Positions 5,754 to 5,917 of a stretch of DNA of 5,917 nucleotides are shown here, in pieces (the stretch's first letter is position 1; each line of letters begins with the position of its first letter). A model generated the notes under the pieces. It ran no database searches. It was not told the DNA's origin and was given only the letters and a program-made list of their open reading frames with translations. The stretch is taken from positions 1-5,917 of the forward strand of contig CAJMQT010000114.1 in assembly GCA_905215655.1 (NCBI GenBank), written 5' to 3'. The position numbers and the translations under genes were made by a program. This stretch comes from an uncultured bacterium. GTDB taxonomy: Bacteria > Bacteroidota > Bacteroidia > Bacteroidales > Bacteroidaceae.

Positions 5754-5917
5754 TTTGTCTTAACTCCTAAACTCCTAAAAATAAAAAACAACAATTAAAG
5801 CATTTGTCTTAACTCCTTTAACTTCTTAACTCCTTAACTCCTAGAAATAAAAAGTAACAACCAAAGCATTTGTCTTAACTCCTTTAACTTCTTAACTCCT
5901 TAACTCCTAGAAATAAA
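5754..5917 (+). repeat. Family-B octamer arrays in a 66-bp tandem repeat, continuing past the window end
   Basis: Three copies begin with TTTGTCTT at 5754, 5803 and 5869. The second (5803-5868, 66 bp) and third (5869-5917, cut by the window end) are identical over all 49 visible bases. The first is 49 bp, with two fewer octamers and a diverged tail. Each copy is leader, octamers of AACTYCTT type, an AAATAAA-type tail, and a linker ending AAAGCA that, with the next TTTGTCTT, forms the leader AAAGCATTTGTCTT. The first copy starts about 12 bp after the four-helix-bundle stop codon. Confidence 0.88.

Larger units (their letters stand above)
5291..5842. mobile_element. Candidate element: four-helix-bundle gene framed by inverted octamer arrays
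   Basis: The gene at 5368-5742 sits between an inverted array (5291-5338) and direct-orientation arrays (5754-5780 and 5803-5842), giving 30-bp perfect terminal-type inverted repeats. The layout copies that of the gene-less palindrome at 4035-4174. The gene has lower GC than its neighbours and lies where ackA often sits. No transposase, integrase or target-site duplication was found, so mobility is an inference from architecture alone. The right boundary is arbitrary because the array is repeated in tandem. Confidence 0.35.

Noticed and set aside
5291..5842. A true intervening sequence inside 23S rRNA
   Set aside because: The flanks are pta and repeats; no rRNA sequence is present.
5754..5917. 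Regular direct repeats as a CRISPR array
   Set aside because: Whole units, including the linkers, are identical, there are no unique spacers, and no cas genes are visible.

Overview
The window looks like a chromosomal segment of a Bacteroidota bacterium, most likely from the Prevotella/Bacteroides group. The support is indirect: the divergent intergenic region carries perfect TAnnTTTG -7 boxes of the Bacteroidota sigma factor on both strands, starts are preceded by A-rich sequence with no clear Shine-Dalgarno, the GH25 protein has a lipoprotein signal, and the protein families fit. No rRNA, tRNA or CRISPR was seen.

Layout. Positions 1-117 hold the right half of an octamer-repeat element. Positions 104-3622 form a tight three-gene operon on the minus strand, read right to left: myo-inositol-1-phosphate synthase (2318-3622), a membrane-anchored protein that looks like a degenerate trypsin-fold protein (1297-2343), and a lipoprotein with MORN repeats fused to a GH25 muramidase (104-1300). 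All junctions overlap. Positions 3623-4270 are a 648-bp divergent intergenic region with a promoter at each end, a 22-bp-period repeat block (3933-4020) and a long, nearly perfect octamer palindrome (4035-4174). On the plus strand follow phosphate acetyltransferase (pta, 4271-5281) and a repeat-bracketed gene for a four-helix-bundle protein of the 23S-rRNA-intervening-sequence family (5368-5742). The window ends inside a 66-bp tandem repeat.

The most interesting signal is shared repeat architecture. Every octamer array has a common leader (core TTGTCT or TGTCT, best form CATTTGTCT) followed by tandem 8-mers of the form ACTYCTKN. There are two flavours: ACTTCTGN (family A, near 1-117 and 4035-4174) and AACTYCTT (family B, around the four-helix-bundle gene). 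In both places the arrays sit as inverted pairs pointing outward from a centre. In family A the centre is a 48-bp spacer; in family B it is the four-helix-bundle gene. This suggests a gene-bearing element and a gene-less, MITE-like relative. The spacer is also recognisable in the first 40 bases of the window, so the gene-less form is dispersed.

Functionally, the minus operon joins inositol phosphate synthesis (probably for inositol lipids) to envelope proteins, but the usual inositol-lipid partner genes are absent here. pta would make acetyl phosphate from acetyl-CoA; the acetate kinase gene that commonly follows it is not in the window, and the repeat-bracketed gene occupies that position instead.
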